From Dendronalium phyllosphericum CENA369 (GTDB lineage: Bacteria; Cyanobacteriota; Cyanobacteriia; Cyanobacteriales; Nostocaceae): DNA of 64,000 bases. Position 1 is the first letter of the stretch, and every line of letters begins with the position of its first letter. Below the pieces are notes generated by a model. The model searched no databases, was not told the origin of the DNA, and saw only the letters and a list, made by a program, of their open reading frames with translations. Made by a program: the position numbers and the translations under genes. Positions 8,782 through 17,343 of this stretch are shown here, piece by piece. The stretch covers positions 11,628 to 75,627 of the forward strand of contig NZ_JAECZA010000005.1 in the NCBI RefSeq assembly GCF_016056275.1. Direction: 5' to 3'.

Positions 8782-8992
8782 TTGTCAGTTGTCAGTTGTC
8801 AGTTGTTAGGAGGCAGCTTTGCTGGAGTAAGTCAAAAGGTAAAAGTAAAAAGTAAAAACAAAATAATTAAGAATTGAATCTCAAAATTTCATCAGTTCTC
8901 TTTTACCTTTTACCTTTTGACTTTTGACTTTATCTTGTCTCCCTCATCTTCCTCATCCCCCTCATCCCCCTCATCCCCCTCATCTGTGCTAT
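8782..8992. repeat. Tandem short repeats between devC and devA
   Basis: Two kinds of short tandem repeats lie here: GTTGTCAGTTGTCAGTTGTC directly after devC, and a TCATCCCCC nonamer repeated about four times at roughly 8944-8985. The second is read through by the ORF track as PHPPHPP, because the track begins at a TTG upstream of the true devA start. Confidence 0.8.
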
Positions 8993-9745
8993 ATGTTGCA
9001 AGAATCCGCACCAACAGCTTCTAGTTCAACAATCTCTGCTGTCGAACCAGTAATTTCTATCCATTATCTCAATCACTACTTTGGTAGTGGTACGCTTCGC
9101 AAGCAAGTTTTATTCAATATTAATTTAGAGATTAACGCTGGTGACATTGTAATTATGACTGGCCCTTCTGGCTCAGGAAAAACTACTTTGTTGACTCTCA
9201 TGGGTGGCTTACGTTCTGCTCAAGAAGGTAGTTTAAAAATCTTAGGACAAGAAATTTGTGGAGCCAGCAAGCAGCAATTAACCAAGCTTCGCCGCCAAAT
9301 TGGCTATATTTTCCAGGCGCATAACTTAATGACTTTTCTCACAGCCAAAGAAAATGTGCGAATGTCTTTAGAATTGCATGAAGAATTTCTCAATCAAAAT
9401 ATTGATGCGAAAGCGTTGTCGATGTTAGAAACTGTCGGTTTAGCAGATCGTGTTAATTACTATCCAGAAAATCTATCAGGAGGACAAAAACAACGGGTTG
9501 CGATCGCTCGTGCCTTAGTCAGTCATCCTAAAATTGTCTTAGCAGATGAACCCACTGCCGCACTTGACAAAAAATCTGGACGCGATGTTGTGGAATTAAT
9601 GCAGAAGCTAGCTAAAGAGCAAGGCTGTACGATTTTGTTAGTGACTCACGACAACCGCATTTTAGACATTGCCGATCGCATTATTTATATGGAAGATGGT
9701 CAGCTCAAGAGTGATGAGGTAGATATTACTGCCAGAATGCATTAA
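8993..9745 (+). CDS. devA: DevA-type ABC exporter ATP-binding protein
   Basis: ATPase of the exporter, 250 residues from the ATG at 8993. It has a Walker A (GPSGSGKTT), a Q-loop (IFQAHNLMTF), the signature LSGGQKQR, a Walker B (IVLADEPTAALD) and an H-loop (LLVTHD). The track start at 8924 is a TTG whose first 23 residues are only the translated tandem repeat, so the ATG is preferred. The MacB/LolD-like subfamily fits its place directly after the DevC-type permease. It completes the TetR-devBCA operon. Confidence 0.92.
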   Translation: MLQESAPTASSSTISAVEPVISIHYLNHYFGSGTLRKQVLFNINLEINAGDIVIMTGPSGSGKTTLLTLMGGLRSAQEGSLKILGQEICGASKQQLTKLRRQIGYIFQAHNLMTFLTAKENVRMSLELHEEFLNQNIDAKALSMLETVGLADRVNYYPENLSGGQKQRVAIARALVSHPKIVLADEPTAALDKKSGRDVVELMQKLAKEQGCTILLVTHDNRILDIADRIIYMEDGQLKSDEVDITARMH

Positions 9746-9824
9746 AAGCGGTCAAAAACAGGGTGTGGCGCAACGGGTGTTGGGTGTAGTGAAGACGGCA
9801 TTGGTCGGGGCTTGGTCAGTAGTC

Positions 9825-9925
9825 AGGCGATACTTCTCAGATAAGGACTCTTCACCTCTGCTATTGTCTGAGAAAAGGTCAAGGATGAATTTAAAGCTTT
9901 CCCCTTTAACCGAGAAGTATTGCCT
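9825..9925. repeat. About 100-bp element with 14-bp imperfect inverted ends
   Basis: AGGCGATACTTCTC on the left is the inverted match (13 of 14) of GAGAAGTATTGCCT on the right. The inside has TTCCCCTTTAACC-type low-complexity sequence. It lies between convergent devA and the guanylyltransferase gene. It looks like a small fold-back (MITE-like) repeat. Confidence 0.6.
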
Positions 9926-9959
9926 CACAACTAACAACTAACAACTAACAACTGACTAA

Positions 9960-12488
9960 TTACACTTCCGCAGGATGCTGTTCTTGTTGTCTTTCTATAA
10001 ATGCCTGGACGCGAGCGCGGTAGTTTCTGGAAGTTTCATCTACCCAATCGCGATCGTTACTGTTTGCATACAAATGTACTAATGGTTCGCTAGCATCTGG
10101 TAAAACTAATAGCCAACTGTCATCGTAGGGTTGACAAATTTTCACGCCATCGATCAGTTCTAGATTTTGGGCTGGGTGAGTTTCGACCAAATAACGCATC
10201 AGTGCCCCTTTGGCTGTCCAAGGGCAGCGGATTGTATGAGTTTTGTGAATTACACGGGGCAATTCCGATCGCACAGTCGCCAGCGATCGCTCTTGGATAG
10301 TCAACATCTCAATTAGCTTGGCAATGCAGAACATGGAATCAAATCCCGGATGCAGTTGCGGGAAAATAAAACCAGTATCTCCGCTACCTCCTAAGACGAC
10401 ATTTGAATTTTTCTGACATGCCTCCATCAAAGCTGTAGGATTAGCTTTGGTGCGAATTACTCTACCATCATGGCGGCGGGCGACTTGTTCTACAGCACTG
10501 GAAGCATGAACCGGCACTACTACCGTGCCTCTGGGGTTAGAGGTTAAGATCGTGTCTACCATCAAAGCTGTTAAAGTTTCCCCGCGAATTGAGAAACCTG
10601 ATTCATCAACTAAAATTAGCTGTTCTCCGTTAGCCGATACCTGAACGCCAAAGTTAGCTTTCAATGCTTCCACCACATGACCTAACTGAGTCAGTAGTCC
10701 TTCGCGATCGGTTACTGACATGGCCGTTTTATTCACACTGGCATTTAGTACTACCGCATCAGCACCAAAGTTATCTAACATTTGCGGCAAAACAGCCCCA
10801 GATACAGCATAAACATAGTCAATTACGACTTTTGCCCGACTGTTGCGGAGGGTTTCAACGTGTAACAGCTTCTCAAAGGCAGTACAGTAACGGTCGATTA
10901 CTTGGCTGGGATAAGCGACATCACCAATTTCTTGGATTAGCGCCCGCCGCATATCTTCCTTAAAGTAAGCCCCTTCAATTTTCTTTTCCACAGCTTTGGT
11001 AATATTTATTCCCTTAGCATCCATAAATTCAATCAGGATGTAGTTCGGGCGATCTGGGTGTACCCGCACATGAATACCGCCGGCTACCGACATTGTGGGT
11101 ATAACTGTACGGGCGATGGGGATAGCTGTGGCATCAAGGTTTTGAATATCAATCCCTACTGACATCAAACCAGCAATCAGCGATCGCGTCACCATGCGAG
11201 AGATATTGCGCTGGTCGCGGGAAACCGTTATTTTAGAACCGGGTTTTAAAGTAGAACCATAAGCAGCTCCTAACTTCACGGCAAACTCTGGGGTGATGTC
11301 AATATTCGCTAATCCTTGCACGCCACGTTGCCCAAATAAATTTCGTTGGGCGATGTTACCCCAAATTAAGTTAATGTTTAAGATTGCGCCTGATTCAATT
11401 TTTTTACTCGGCCAAACCCGGACACTGGGGCTAATTTGAGCTTCTTCCCCTACAGTGGACAGCGAACCGACCACAGATGCTTCTAAAACATGGGCGCGAC
11501 GGTCTACACGAGTACCGCGAGCAATCACACAAGCACTCAGTTGCGCTTCATCTCCAACAATCGCCCCATTCCAAACAATGGGACGCTTCAGGTTAGCATC
11601 AGCGCCGATGGTAACATTATCGCCAATTACGGTTCCGCCTTCTATCTGCACCCTTGCACCAATGCGGCAATTGTCACCAATTACTGCGGGGCTTTCAATC
11701 GTAGCTGTGGAGTCGATAAAAGTATTTTGACCAACCCACAACCCATCGGAAACTTCTCTGTAAGCAAAGTCAAGTTTTACCTTGCGGTCTAATGCATCGT
11801 ACTGAGCTTCCCGATAGGCATCTAAGTGACCGACATCACACCAATAACCTTGAGCAATGTAACCATACATTGGTTCGCCCTTGGCTAGTAGTAAGGGAAA
11901 TAAGTCTTTGGAAAAATCGGACTCAGTGTTATCTGGGAGATATTCTAAAACTTCTGGTTCGAGAATATAAGTACCTGTGTTGACGGTATCAGAAAAAATT
12001 TCACTTGTAGAAGGTTTTTCTAAAAAGCGGTTAATACGTGATTCTTCATCGGTAATTACCACCCCAAATTCAACTGGGTTGGGAACTCTGGTTAAAATCA
12101 AAGTAGCTTTTGACTTTTTTTGTTTGTGAAAAGCGATCGCTGCACTCAAGTCAAAATCTGTGATACTATCGCCGCTAATGACTAAAAAAGTTTCATCCAA
12201 GAGTTCGGCAATATTTTTCACGCAGCCTGCCGTACCCAGAGGCTGGTCTTCTTCAACGGCGTAGGTCATTTGTACGCCAAAATCACTGCCATCTTGAAAA
12301 TAGTCCCGCAGTACATCAGGTAAATAATGTAATGTTGCAATCACTTCCGCGATCTGATGTCTTTTGAGAAGATTAATAATATGTTCGGCAATTGGTCTAT
12401 TTAAGATGGGCACCATTGGTTTGGGTAGATCGCAGGTTAACGGACGAAGCCGCGTTCCCGAACCACCTGCCATCAGTACTGCACGCAT
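9960..12488 (-). CDS. Mannose-1-phosphate guanylyltransferase with phosphomannomutase-like C-terminal domain
   Basis: 842 residues in three parts. The N-terminal nucleotidyltransferase (1-235) starts [18 protein letters not shown] with the signature loop and DLPKPM. A left-handed beta-helix of hexapeptide repeats follows (about 250-375), then a phosphoglucomutase/phosphomannomutase-like region (about 385-830). The first part should make GDP-mannose or a related NDP-sugar. In the third part the usual phosphoserine loop (TASHNP) reads [13 protein letters not shown], the metal loop (DGDADR) reads VDESGFS, and the sugar loop is only GGSGDTGF. That domain is therefore probably not a working mutase. 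An excellent AAGGAGG site precedes the ATG. The large fusion is common in cyanobacteria; the exact sugar is not certain. Confidence 0.85.
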   Translation of the reverse strand: MRAVLMAGGSGTRLRPLTCDLPKPMVPILNRPIAEHIINLLKRHQIAEVIATLHYLPDVLRDYFQDGSDFGVQMTYAVEEDQPLGTAGCVKNIAELLDETFLVISGDSITDFDLSAAIAFHKQKKSKATLILTRVPNPVEFGVVITDEESRINRFLEKPSTSEIFSDTVNTGTYILEPEVLEYLPDNTESDFSKDLFPLLLAKGEPMYGYIAQGYWCDVGHLDAYREAQYDALDRKVKLDFAYREVSDGLWVGQNTFIDSTATIESPAVIGDNCRIGARVQIEGGTVIGDNVTIGADANLKRPIVWNGAIVGDEAQLSACVIARGTRVDRRAHVLEASVVGSLSTVGEEAQISPSVRVWPSKKIESGAILNINLIWGNIAQRNLFGQRGVQGLANIDITPEFAVKLGAAYGSTLKPGSKITVSRDQRNISRMVTRSLIAGLMSVGIDIQNLDATAIPIARTVIPTMSVAGGIHVRVHPDRPNYILIEFMDAKGINITKAVEKKIEGAYFKEDMRRALIQEIGDVAYPSQVIDRYCTAFEKLLHVETLRNSRAKVVIDYVYAVSGAVLPQMLDNFGADAVVLNASVNKTAMSVTDREGLLTQLGHVVEALKANFGVQVSANGEQLILVDESGFSIRGETLTALMVDTILTSNPRGTVVVPVHASSAVEQVARRHDGRVIRTKANPTALMEACQKNSNVVLGGSGDTGFIFPQLHPGFDSMFCIAKLIEMLTIQERSLATVRSELPRVIHKTHTIRCPWTAKGALMRYLVETHPAQNLELIDGVKICQPYDDSWLLVLPDASEPLVHLYANSNDRDWVDETSRNYRARVQAFIERQQEQHPAEV

Positions 12489-12761
12489 AAATCCTCCTTA
12501 AATATTCGTAGCATTTGTAACTTCCTAATCGGCGATTGTATATTGTGTTTTTCTTCCTTTAGTTTCTTACGGATATTGATATTTAAGGAACTTCCGCAAG
12601 AGACATCTGCTAAAGAATAAGCATATTTACTCAACACAATCGCTTATTTGTCCGGAGACAATCTATAAAAGTGAAACATCCATAAGTAAAAATTGTTTCC
12701 AGTGCCGAAAGTCACTTACGGTAGCTCCTGGAAACATTACAGACAAAGAGGAAAAAGTAAT
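12489..12761. promoter_or_regulatory. Divergent intergenic region with a structured leader
   Basis: A gene-free spacer upstream of the guanylyltransferase gene (minus strand) and of a 22-codon ORF (plus strand). At 12695-12735 GTTTCCAG pairs with CTGGAAAC and, inside it, TGCCG pairs with CGGTA, giving a two-tier hairpin ending 26 bases before the small ORF. It could be a leader structure or a small RNA; no known riboswitch consensus was recognised. Confidence 0.45.
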
Positions 12762-12830
12762 ATGGACAATCTTTTTGCCTTTTATGTTTTAATTTGTCTT
12801 TCTTGTGCTTATGTTCTATTTTGGCAATAG
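12762..12830 (+). CDS. Candidate 22-residue membrane peptide
   Basis: The ATG at 12762 opens a 22-codon ORF (MDNLFAFYVLICLSCAYVLF, then WQ) ended by TAG. An AGAGGA ribosome-binding site lies about 10 bases upstream. The whole peptide is one hydrophobic segment, the size of the smallest photosystem or oxidase subunits, but it matches none that I recognise (PetN, PsaM, PsbM, KdpF and CydX were considered). It is below the ORF-track cutoff. The good ribosome-binding site, hydrophobic content and structured leader argue for translation; chance cannot be excluded. Confidence 0.4.
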   Translation: MDNLFAFYVLICLSCAYVLFWQ

Positions 12831-13011
12831 GTGTTTTTTGCTAACTAGTGACTAGCTACGATGCAATCAGCTATTTTACACTGGAGTATGAGACTGTATC
12901 ATCTAGTAACTCAGATGTGAAGACTGAGTAGATCGAGCATATATTCTCAGTGTAGGGTAGGAATACTTTACTTAAGTTCTGTTCTGTCAGTCGCTAACGG
13001 AGTTAATGGCA

Positions 13012-13203
13012 ATGGGTAACTTGCTTGTTTTTGCCGCGATCGTTGTTTATGTAGGTGGTGTTTGGAAGTTCTGGTCTGGGTTCGAGCGGACTAACTTTTC
13101 TCGGTCTTTGTCCAATCGTATTGGTTTGTCTTTACTTTGGCCAGCTTTGTTTATTACAAATCAATCCTATCGTCGCAACTTTAGAAAGGCGTTAAAGGGT
13201 TAG
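13012..13203 (+). CDS. Small conserved-type membrane protein
   Basis: 63 residues from the ATG at 13012 (65 from the track start at 13006). The GGAG at 12999-13002 is only 3 bases from the first ATG but 9 bases from the second, which is therefore preferred. One N-terminal membrane helix (MGNLLVFAAIVVYVGGVW) is followed by a polar loop, a second hydrophobic stretch (IGLSLLWPALFI) and a basic tail (YRRNFRKALKG). I do not recognise a function. A perfect 16-bp hairpin follows the stop. Confidence 0.65.
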   Translation: MGNLLVFAAIVVYVGGVWKFWSGFERTNFSRSLSNRIGLSLLWPALFITNQSYRRNFRKALKG

Positions 13204-13240
13204 AAGTTACTATTAAGTTTCAAGTCATTATATCCTTGCC

Positions 13241-13276
13241 TAATATTAAGCCTGCTTTGTAGCAGGCTTAATATTA
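13241..13276. terminator. Perfect 16-bp hairpin after the small membrane protein gene
   Basis: TAATATTAAGCCTGCT, loop TTGT, then AGCAGGCTTAATATTA. The outer part is AT-rich and the core GC-rich, and it lies 38 bp after a stop codon. There is no long T tract on the plus strand, but the AT outer stem resembles bidirectional terminators. Confidence 0.6.
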
Positions 13277-13380
13277 TTTAACGTGTGTGAGGAATTTTGC
13301 TGTTAGCTATCCCTGACAGAAACAAGGTAGTTACAAATCGGATTCACAATTGATAATTCGTAATCACCTGCGATCGCAAA

Positions 13381-13779
13381 CTATCTTCTGTTGCGAAGGA
13401 TGTGGATGGCTGCACCACCGACTGCGCCACTAGCACCTTTTTTGAGGGTATTTCTGCAACCGCCAGTAAATGTGCCTGCTAATATGTTAGCACCTGCACC
13501 GACTCCAACATCCTGACCTAAGCTACGGTTTCTCGTATTTCTTCTTAGACCATTAGCACCATTGACAGCAGCACCACTAAGACCACCCCTAATGGCATTA
13601 TCGAATGCAGAACCACATCTTGTGACAGCTCCAGTTACCACCCCAGCACCTGCGCCAATAGCTGCATCTTCTAATACTCGCTTATCAGCAGCAGCAGGTT
13701 GAGCAGGCAATAAGGTGACACCTGCTAAACTAGCAGCCATAACACTGGGTAGAAATGTGCGTTTTAGTAATTGTTTCAT
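13381..13779 (-). CDS. Secreted small protein with glycine-rich repeats
   Basis: 132 residues from the ATG at 13779; the track start at 13803 is a TTG eight codons upstream with no better ribosome-binding site. It has a clear signal peptide (MKQLLKRTFLPSVMAASLAG, then an AQPAAA-like cleavage area). The mature part has Gly/Ala-rich stretches reminiscent of glycine zippers (AIGAGAGVVTGAV, GGLSGAAVNGA, GVGAGANILAGTF, GASGAVGGAAIHI) and two cysteines (RCGSAF, GGCRNT). It is probably periplasmic or membrane-inserting. I do not recognise a specific function. Confidence 0.65.
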   Translation of the reverse strand: MKQLLKRTFLPSVMAASLAGVTLLPAQPAAADKRVLEDAAIGAGAGVVTGAVTRCGSAFDNAIRGGLSGAAVNGANGLRRNTRNRSLGQDVGVGAGANILAGTFTGGCRNTLKKGASGAVGGAAIHILRNRR

Positions 13780-13803
13780 GGTAGCACTTTGTGAAAAAAT
13801 CAA

Positions 13804-14073
13804 ACGGCTAAAGATAAATTAAGGTTGTTGCAGTTGGGAAGAATTATATTTCTAGTCTAGACAACAGCAACTGTTCTTTGCATGAGAATATTCTGATATT
13901 CGCACGAGTAAAACCTCAATTTCATCTGCTAAAAGCTAGAATTTGCTTTCTTGGGTTCAACCATTTTTGTTGATTTGGTAGACGATTATGGAACTGGCAC
14001 ATGTACAAAATTAAGCAAAAATGAAACTAAAATCCAAATTGTACAGTGTGGAAATCCGACTATTGATTATTAT
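13804..14073. other. Intergenic region, no supported gene
   Basis: An AT-rich spacer. The 66-residue plus-strand track ORF (13951-14151) runs into the reverse of the YciI gene and shows no coding features. It holds the promoter region of the glycine-rich secreted protein gene. Confidence 0.5.
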
Positions 14074-14343
14074 TTAAATAGCTTGAATCCACTCTTTAAC
14101 AGAATATTCAGTCCAAATGCCATTTTTCCAGTAGGGGTCATCTTCAATTAATTGACGTACAGTGGCTTCATCTTCAGCTTCGTAAATACCAAAAACTTTT
14201 GTGATATCTTTGGTAGGGCCGATAGTAATCAGCACACCAGATTCTTTCTGTTTTGCTAATCCGTCTAAATGAGCTTGACGGTAAGGGGCACGTTTTTCGA
14301 GAACGTCTTCGCAGTATGTTCCCCAGATGATGTATTTAGGCAT
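14074..14343 (-). CDS. YciI family protein
   Basis: 89 residues in a ferredoxin-like (dimeric alpha-beta barrel) fold: MPKYIIWGTYCEDVLEKRAP at the start, a HLDGL His region, and a DPYWKNGIWTEYSVKEW end. Members act as small dehydrogenase-like or muconolactone-isomerase-like proteins, mostly of unknown substrate. It lies just downstream of pheT in the same direction, separated by two palindromic repeats. Confidence 0.85.
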   Translation of the reverse strand: MPKYIIWGTYCEDVLEKRAPYRQAHLDGLAKQKESGVLITIGPTKDITKVFGIYEAEDEATVRQLIEDDPYWKNGIWTEYSVKEWIQAI

Positions 14344-14385
14344 GGCAATTAATTAAAAACGAAAAATTGCAAATATCAAATATAT

Positions 14386-14448
14386 TACAGACGCGATGAA
14401 TCGCGTCTCTACTCTAACTTTTGCACAGACGCGATGAATCGCGTCTCT
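14386..14448. repeat. Two adjacent palindromic repeats
   Basis: Two copies of the AGACGCGATgAATCGCGTCT palindrome (14386-14410 and 14421-14448) lie between pheT and the YciI gene. Both carry the GATGAATC variant of the loop, so one probably arose by local duplication of the other. Confidence 0.88.
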
Positions 14449-14452
14449 ACTG

Positions 14453-16888
14453 CTAACTTCTTAAATTAACACCGAATTTTTCCACTAAGGCTTCGCGGAC
14501 TTTATTGTGTACGGGTTCTACTTCTGTGTCGGTGAGGGTACGATCGCTGGCGCGATAAATTAAGCGAAATGCTAAACTTCGCTGTCCTTCGGGTACGTTT
14601 TCACCGCGATATTCATCAAACAATTCCACAGATTCTAGTAAGTCTTTGCCAGCTTTGTTAATTGCTTTTTCAAGTTCGGCGACTGTAACTTTTACAGGTG
14701 CGAAGAAGGCAATGTCGCGATCGCTTGCGGGATAGGTAGAATAAGGCTGGAATGCTGGGGTCAGTAGTTCATCTTGATCTAGAGAATCCAAAAGCACATC
14801 TACATCTAGTTGAAAAACGTAGACTGAATCTGGTAAGCCTTTTTCTCGCCGCAGTTGGGGATGAACTTGCCCAAAAATACCTAGTTTGTTACCTCTCACC
14901 CACAGAGATGCAGTGCGTCCTGGATGCAAGCGTTCATCTTGGCGATCGGGTTGATATTCTACCTGCAAGCCAAGTTGCCGAAATACGCTTTCTAAAATGC
15001 CTTTGGCTTCAAACCAGCTGATTGGTTCCTCACGACCGCCTTTTGACCACTTACTTGAGGTAATATCGCCTCCCATTATCCCGGCGATCGCTTCTGCCTC
15101 TTGCAAACCGTCTTCTTCTTGCCAGAAAATCCGCCCCATGTCAAAACCGTTCAGCGAACCATTTCCTTGTTCTAGGTTGTACTGAAAAGCATCAATCAAT
15201 CCAGAGATCAAATCGGTTCGCAGAGCTGAATATTCTACAAACAACGGATTACTCAATACTACTTGTCTGTCTTCCCCTGGTTTTACCAAAGAATAGTGAA
15301 TTAATTCTGTCAAACCTTCTGCCCGCAAGGAAGCACGCAACTTGCGGATGAGTTCTCGATCTAAAGGTAGGTAGCCAGCTTCTGCTTTGTCTGGCAAGGT
15401 ATCGCAAAAATTGTCATAACCATAGAGACGGGCAATTTCTTCAATTAAGTCAATTTCCCGTTCTAAATCGCGGTAACGATAAGGTGGTACAGAAACATTC
15501 CAAGTATCTTCTCCTGAAGAAGTTACCTGACATCCCAGTGCAGTCAAAATCCGCTCAACATCTTTTGCGGCGAGTTCTCCGGTGTCTTCACCCAAATCGA
15601 TTGGCCCTAGCACCTGATTGACTCGTTCTAAACGCAAGGCAATGGAACGACTCCAAGTCGATGGATCTGGACGAGTGTCGGCAATTTCTTGCTGGATAAT
15701 TACTCCCTCGGCTAATTCACTAATCAGCGATAAAGCGCGACGAGTAGCTAATTCCAATTCAGCACGGTTAACGCCGCGTTCGTATCTCCCAGAAGCCTCA
15801 CTTCTTAATCCCACACTGCGAGAAGAACGCCGAATTGCCACAGAATCAAACAACGCTGCTTCTAAAACTAAGCTTTGGCTACCGTTATGAACTTCCGTTT
15901 CTTCTCCACCCATGACTCCCGCCAAGGCAACGGGTCTTTCGTTAGCAGTGATTAACAAATTTTGAGTTGTCAAGTTGCGAGTTTGCCCGTCTAGGGTTTT
16001 GAGGGTTTCCCCAGAATTAGCAAAACGCACGCCGATGGTTAAATTTCCATTTTCTGCAACAGATTCTAAGCGGTCTTTGTCAAAGGCGTGTAGTGGTTGT
16101 CCCCATTCCAACAAAACATAGTTAGTAATATCTACCACATTACTAATTGGTCGAACTCCTGCCGCCCGCAAGCGTTGTTGCAACCAATCTGGGGATGGGG
16201 CAATTTTGACTTGTTCGATTACTGTACCAATGTATGCAGGACAGGCTTGCTTATCGGCAATTTTTAAGGCAAGATTTCCACCTCCATTGCTAATGGCAAC
16301 TTCCCCAGGTTCGGGAATGCTTAATTTCCCACCAGTCAAAGCTGCTACTTCTCGTGCTATGCCCACCATACTCAAGGCATCCGCACGATTGGCTGTGGCA
16401 GTAACATCTAAGATCGCATCATCCAAACCCAACAACGGACGCACATCGCTACCCAACGGCAGATTGTCTTGAGTAAAAATATGAATACCATCGACATCAG
16501 TGGGCAAACCGAGTTCCTTCAAAGAACAAATCATCCCTTGAGATGGAACGCCACGCAGTTTTGCAGGTTTAATCTTTAAATCAATGTTGGGTAAATAAGT
16601 GCCCGTAGTTGCCACTGGGACATAGATATCTGCACGGACATTAGCAGCACCGCAAACAATATTTAAAGTCTCAGTTGCACCGATATCTACTTGGCAAACA
16701 CTTAACTTATCTGCATTAGGGTGGGGTTGACGCTCAAGCACTCTTCCCACAACAACGCCATTTGCCCAAGTGCGACGGTCTTCAATATCTTCGACTTCAA
16801 ACCCTGCCATTGTCAAGGTTTCGGCTAATTCTTCCGGCTTTAGTTTTATCTCTACTAGTTCTCGCAGCCAATTTAGAGAAATACGCAT
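14453..16888 (-). CDS. pheT: Phenylalanine-tRNA ligase beta subunit
   Basis: 811 residues from the ATG at 16888 (the track start two codons earlier is a TTG). Domains in order: the N-terminal [14 protein letters not shown]; an OB-fold tRNA-binding domain ([20 protein letters not shown], about 45-65); the B3/B4 editing region (about 210-400); the B5 domain; the core aminoacyl-synthetase-like region; and a C-terminal ferredoxin-fold anticodon-binding domain ([14 protein letters not shown] to the end). It pairs with PheS, which is not in the window, to charge tRNA-Phe. The length is normal for the family. Confidence 0.97.
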   Translation of the reverse strand: MRISLNWLRELVEIKLKPEELAETLTMAGFEVEDIEDRRTWANGVVVGRVLERQPHPNADKLSVCQVDIGATETLNIVCGAANVRADIYVPVATTGTYLPNIDLKIKPAKLRGVPSQGMICSLKELGLPTDVDGIHIFTQDNLPLGSDVRPLLGLDDAILDVTATANRADALSMVGIAREVAALTGGKLSIPEPGEVAISNGGGNLALKIADKQACPAYIGTVIEQVKIAPSPDWLQQRLRAAGVRPISNVVDITNYVLLEWGQPLHAFDKDRLESVAENGNLTIGVRFANSGETLKTLDGQTRNLTTQNLLITANERPVALAGVMGGEETEVHNGSQSLVLEAALFDSVAIRRSSRSVGLRSEASGRYERGVNRAELELATRRALSLISELAEGVIIQQEIADTRPDPSTWSRSIALRLERVNQVLGPIDLGEDTGELAAKDVERILTALGCQVTSSGEDTWNVSVPPYRYRDLEREIDLIEEIARLYGYDNFCDTLPDKAEAGYLPLDRELIRKLRASLRAEGLTELIHYSLVKPGEDRQVVLSNPLFVEYSALRTDLISGLIDAFQYNLEQGNGSLNGFDMGRIFWQEEDGLQEAEAIAGIMGGDITSSKWSKGGREEPISWFEAKGILESVFRQLGLQVEYQPDRQDERLHPGRTASLWVRGNKLGIFGQVHPQLRREKGLPDSVYVFQLDVDVLLDSLDQDELLTPAFQPYSTYPASDRDIAFFAPVKVTVAELEKAINKAGKDLLESVELFDEYRGENVPEGQRSLAFRLIYRASDRTLTDTEVEPVHNKVREALVEKFGVNLRS

Positions 16889-16924
16889 AAACAACCTAAA
16901 ATCAATACTTGTAGCTGACTAATT

Positions 16925-17283
16925 TGAAATACTCGGTTAATGCTCAAAAGAGTAATTTTCTGTGTTTTAGAGCCATTATGAGCATGTTTATATACTCAGT
17001 AAGATTCAGTCAACACGCTCAAATAATGTTCATTTTTTATCTGTCTATCTCAAAATTTACTCCAAATAGTACTTTAATTCTCAAACAATCCTTATCCTAC
17101 AAGCATTTCAGTTATTTTTGCCTATATATTAACTATTTTTCCTGGCGATTACATTTTTTCGTGTTGACTGTTAACCCTCAAATGCGTAGGTTGGTTGAAC
17201 CGCGTTCAACCCAACAGTTACAAGACTTTGAGGTGTTGGGTTTCGTCCCTCAACCCAACCTACATCTTGCATAAGTCCTAATA
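16925..17283. other. Intergenic region with a repeat element
   Basis: A gene-poor spacer between pheT and ftsH. At about 17182-17266 GTAGGTTGGTTGAACC and CAACCCAACCTAC form imperfect inverted ends around a GTGTTGGGTTTCGTC-type sequence, a frequent kind of cyanobacterial repeat. The 116-residue track ORF here has no coding features. Confidence 0.55.
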
Positions 17284-17290
17284 CAGATAA

Positions 17291-17325
17291 AAAAGCGATC
17301 GCCCAATTTTAGAGCGATCGCTTTT
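17291..17325 (-). terminator. ftsH terminator built from two HIP1 octamers
   Basis: AAAAGCGATCGC, an 11-base loop, then GCGATCGCTTTT: a perfect 12-bp stem whose GC-rich part is the HIP1 octamer itself. Read on the minus strand it ends in a T run and lies 19 bp after the ftsH stop, so it fits an intrinsic terminator. Confidence 0.75.
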
Positions 17326-17343
17326 CACTTCAATCTCAAATTG

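Noticed and set aside
8924-8992. Proline/histidine-rich N-terminus (PHPPHPP) of the devA ORF
   Set aside because: It is the translation of a tandem TCATCCCCC repeat from a TTG start. The ATG at 8993 gives a normal DevA start.
8941-8992. Tandem repeat as a CRISPR array
   Set aside because: Units are about 9 bp with no spacers, typical of short tandem repeats and not CRISPR.
13261-13320. Possible Yfr1-like small RNA (TTCCTCACAC on the minus strand next to a perfect hairpin)
   Set aside because: The core differs from the ACTCCTCAC consensus, there is no T tract at the hairpin end, and the genomic context differs from the usual guaB-trxA one.
16924-17274. 116-residue ORF between pheT and ftsH
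   Set aside because: Irregular composition, overlaps a dispersed repeat, no domain or ribosome-binding site; likely chance.
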